Shown: one piece after another, positions 63,683 to 64,000 of the stretch | Position numbering within the stretch: the stretch's first letter is position 1 | Layout: every line of letters begins with the position of its first letter | DNA from: Mesorhizobium hawassense | GTDB taxonomy: Bacteria > Pseudomonadota > Alphaproteobacteria > Rhizobiales > Rhizobiaceae | Assembly (NCBI RefSeq): GCF_003289945.1 | Contig: NZ_QMBP01000012.1 | Coordinates: forward strand, 1 to 64,000 | Direction: 5' to 3' | DNA length: 64,000 bases | Made by a program: the position numbers and the translations under genes | The notes under the pieces: generated by a model | What the model was told of the DNA's origin: nothing | The model's database searches: none | What the model saw: the letters and a program-made list of their open reading frames with translations, nothing else

Positions 63683-64000
63683 ATGGCTACCTTTTCGCAG
63701 AAGCCTGCGGATGTGGTGAAGAAGTGGGTGCTGATCGACGCCGAAGGTCTCGTCGTCGGTCGTCTGGCCACCGTCATCGCCAATCATCTGCGCGGCAAGC
63801 ACAAGCCCACCTTCACCCCGCATGTCGATGATGGCGACAACGTCATCGTCATCAATGCCGACAAGGTGGTGTTCACCGGCAAGAAGTACACCGACAAGGT
63901 CTACTACTGGCACACCGGCCATCCCGGCGGCATCAAGGAGCGCACCGCGCGCCAGCTGCTCGAGGGCCGTTTCCCCGAGCGCGTCGTCGAGAAGGCCGTC
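63683..64000 (+). CDS. rplM: Ribosomal protein L13 (large subunit), cut by window edge
   Basis: The first 106 residues of uL13: MATFSQKPADVVKKWVLIDA, LVVGRLATVIANHLRGKHKPTFTPHVDDGDNVIVINADKV and the GHPGGIKERTARQLLEGRFPERVVEKAV region. It starts at the ATG at 63683 and continues past the window end, presumably with rpsI after it. Confidence 0.98.
   Translation, partial: MATFSQKPADVVKKWVLIDAEGLVVGRLATVIANHLRGKHKPTFTPHVDDGDNVIVINADKVVFTGKKYTDKVYYWHTGHPGGIKERTARQLLEGRFPERVVEKAV

Overview
The window is chromosomal DNA of a GC-rich alphaproteobacterium of the order Hyphomicrobiales, most probably Mesorhizobium or a close relative. The evidence is the gene content and order: rne / amidase / PBP1a / prfB; aroQ-accB-accC-aat followed by DUF2155 and NDUFA12; a BA14K-family protein; a GWW motif ending RNase E. 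Several families of short palindromic intergenic repeats that I associate with mesorhizobia from memory point the same way. I see no rRNA operon, prophage, transposase, CRISPR array or plasmid functions. About 70 genes are called, three of them tRNAs, and the window cuts tuf (left) and rplM (right).

Layout. 1-3.9 kb: EF-Tu (partial), an EamA exporter, two small envelope/stress proteins, tRNA-Gly and tRNA-Tyr, and an rlmB-type rRNA methyltransferase with a frameshifted gene directly behind it. 4.3-9 kb: glyoxylate-to-glycerate operon gcl-hyi-glxR, divergent from an IclR regulator. 9-12.6 kb: small envelope proteins, including a tandem BA14K / polyhistidine pair, tRNA-Thr, and NAD kinase. 12.6-18 kb: a DEAD-box helicase with an attenuator-like leader, an OmpA lipoprotein and two GFA proteins. 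18-27 kb: prfB with a programmed +1 frameshift, PBP1a, amidase, then divergently RNase E. 27-36.3 kb: glutaminase and aminotransferase, a BepA-like protease, a DsbA-like protein, aroQ, fatty-acid synthesis accBC, aat and envelope/respiratory accessory genes. 36.5-42 kb: panBC, AIM24, GNAT, gatB, and a yjhX gene interrupted by a ~100-bp repeat. 42-46 kb: CBS protein, rhomboid protease, PAS and PilZ proteins, and a transglutaminase-like protease. 46-54.2 kb: an eight-gene catabolic and transport operon. 54-64 kb: mixed metabolic genes (carbonic-anhydrase-like protein, P450, an orphan binding protein, metY, an AAA ATPase with a CoA-binding protein, an enoyl-CoA hydratase, a thioesterase) and rplM.

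How genes work together. The gcl cluster condenses two glyoxylates to tartronate semialdehyde and carries it to glycerate. The 46-54 kb operon joins a polar-amino-acid ABC importer to two NodB/PuuE-type deacetylase-fold proteins, an MmgE/PrpD protein, an argininosuccinate-lyase-like C-N lyase and a LysR regulator. An MmgE/PrpD epimerase and an ASL-type lyase are the enzyme families known from iminodisuccinate and EDDS breakdown, so import and breakdown of an N-substituted aspartate is the leading hypothesis for the most novel system here.

Other sequence-level signals are the repeat insertion in yjhX, the frameshift at a seven-T run behind rlmB, the terminator-like hairpin ahead of the helicase, two copies of a 119-bp palindromic element, and the polyhistidine secreted peptide. 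All functional calls are read from sequence by eye; no database search was run.
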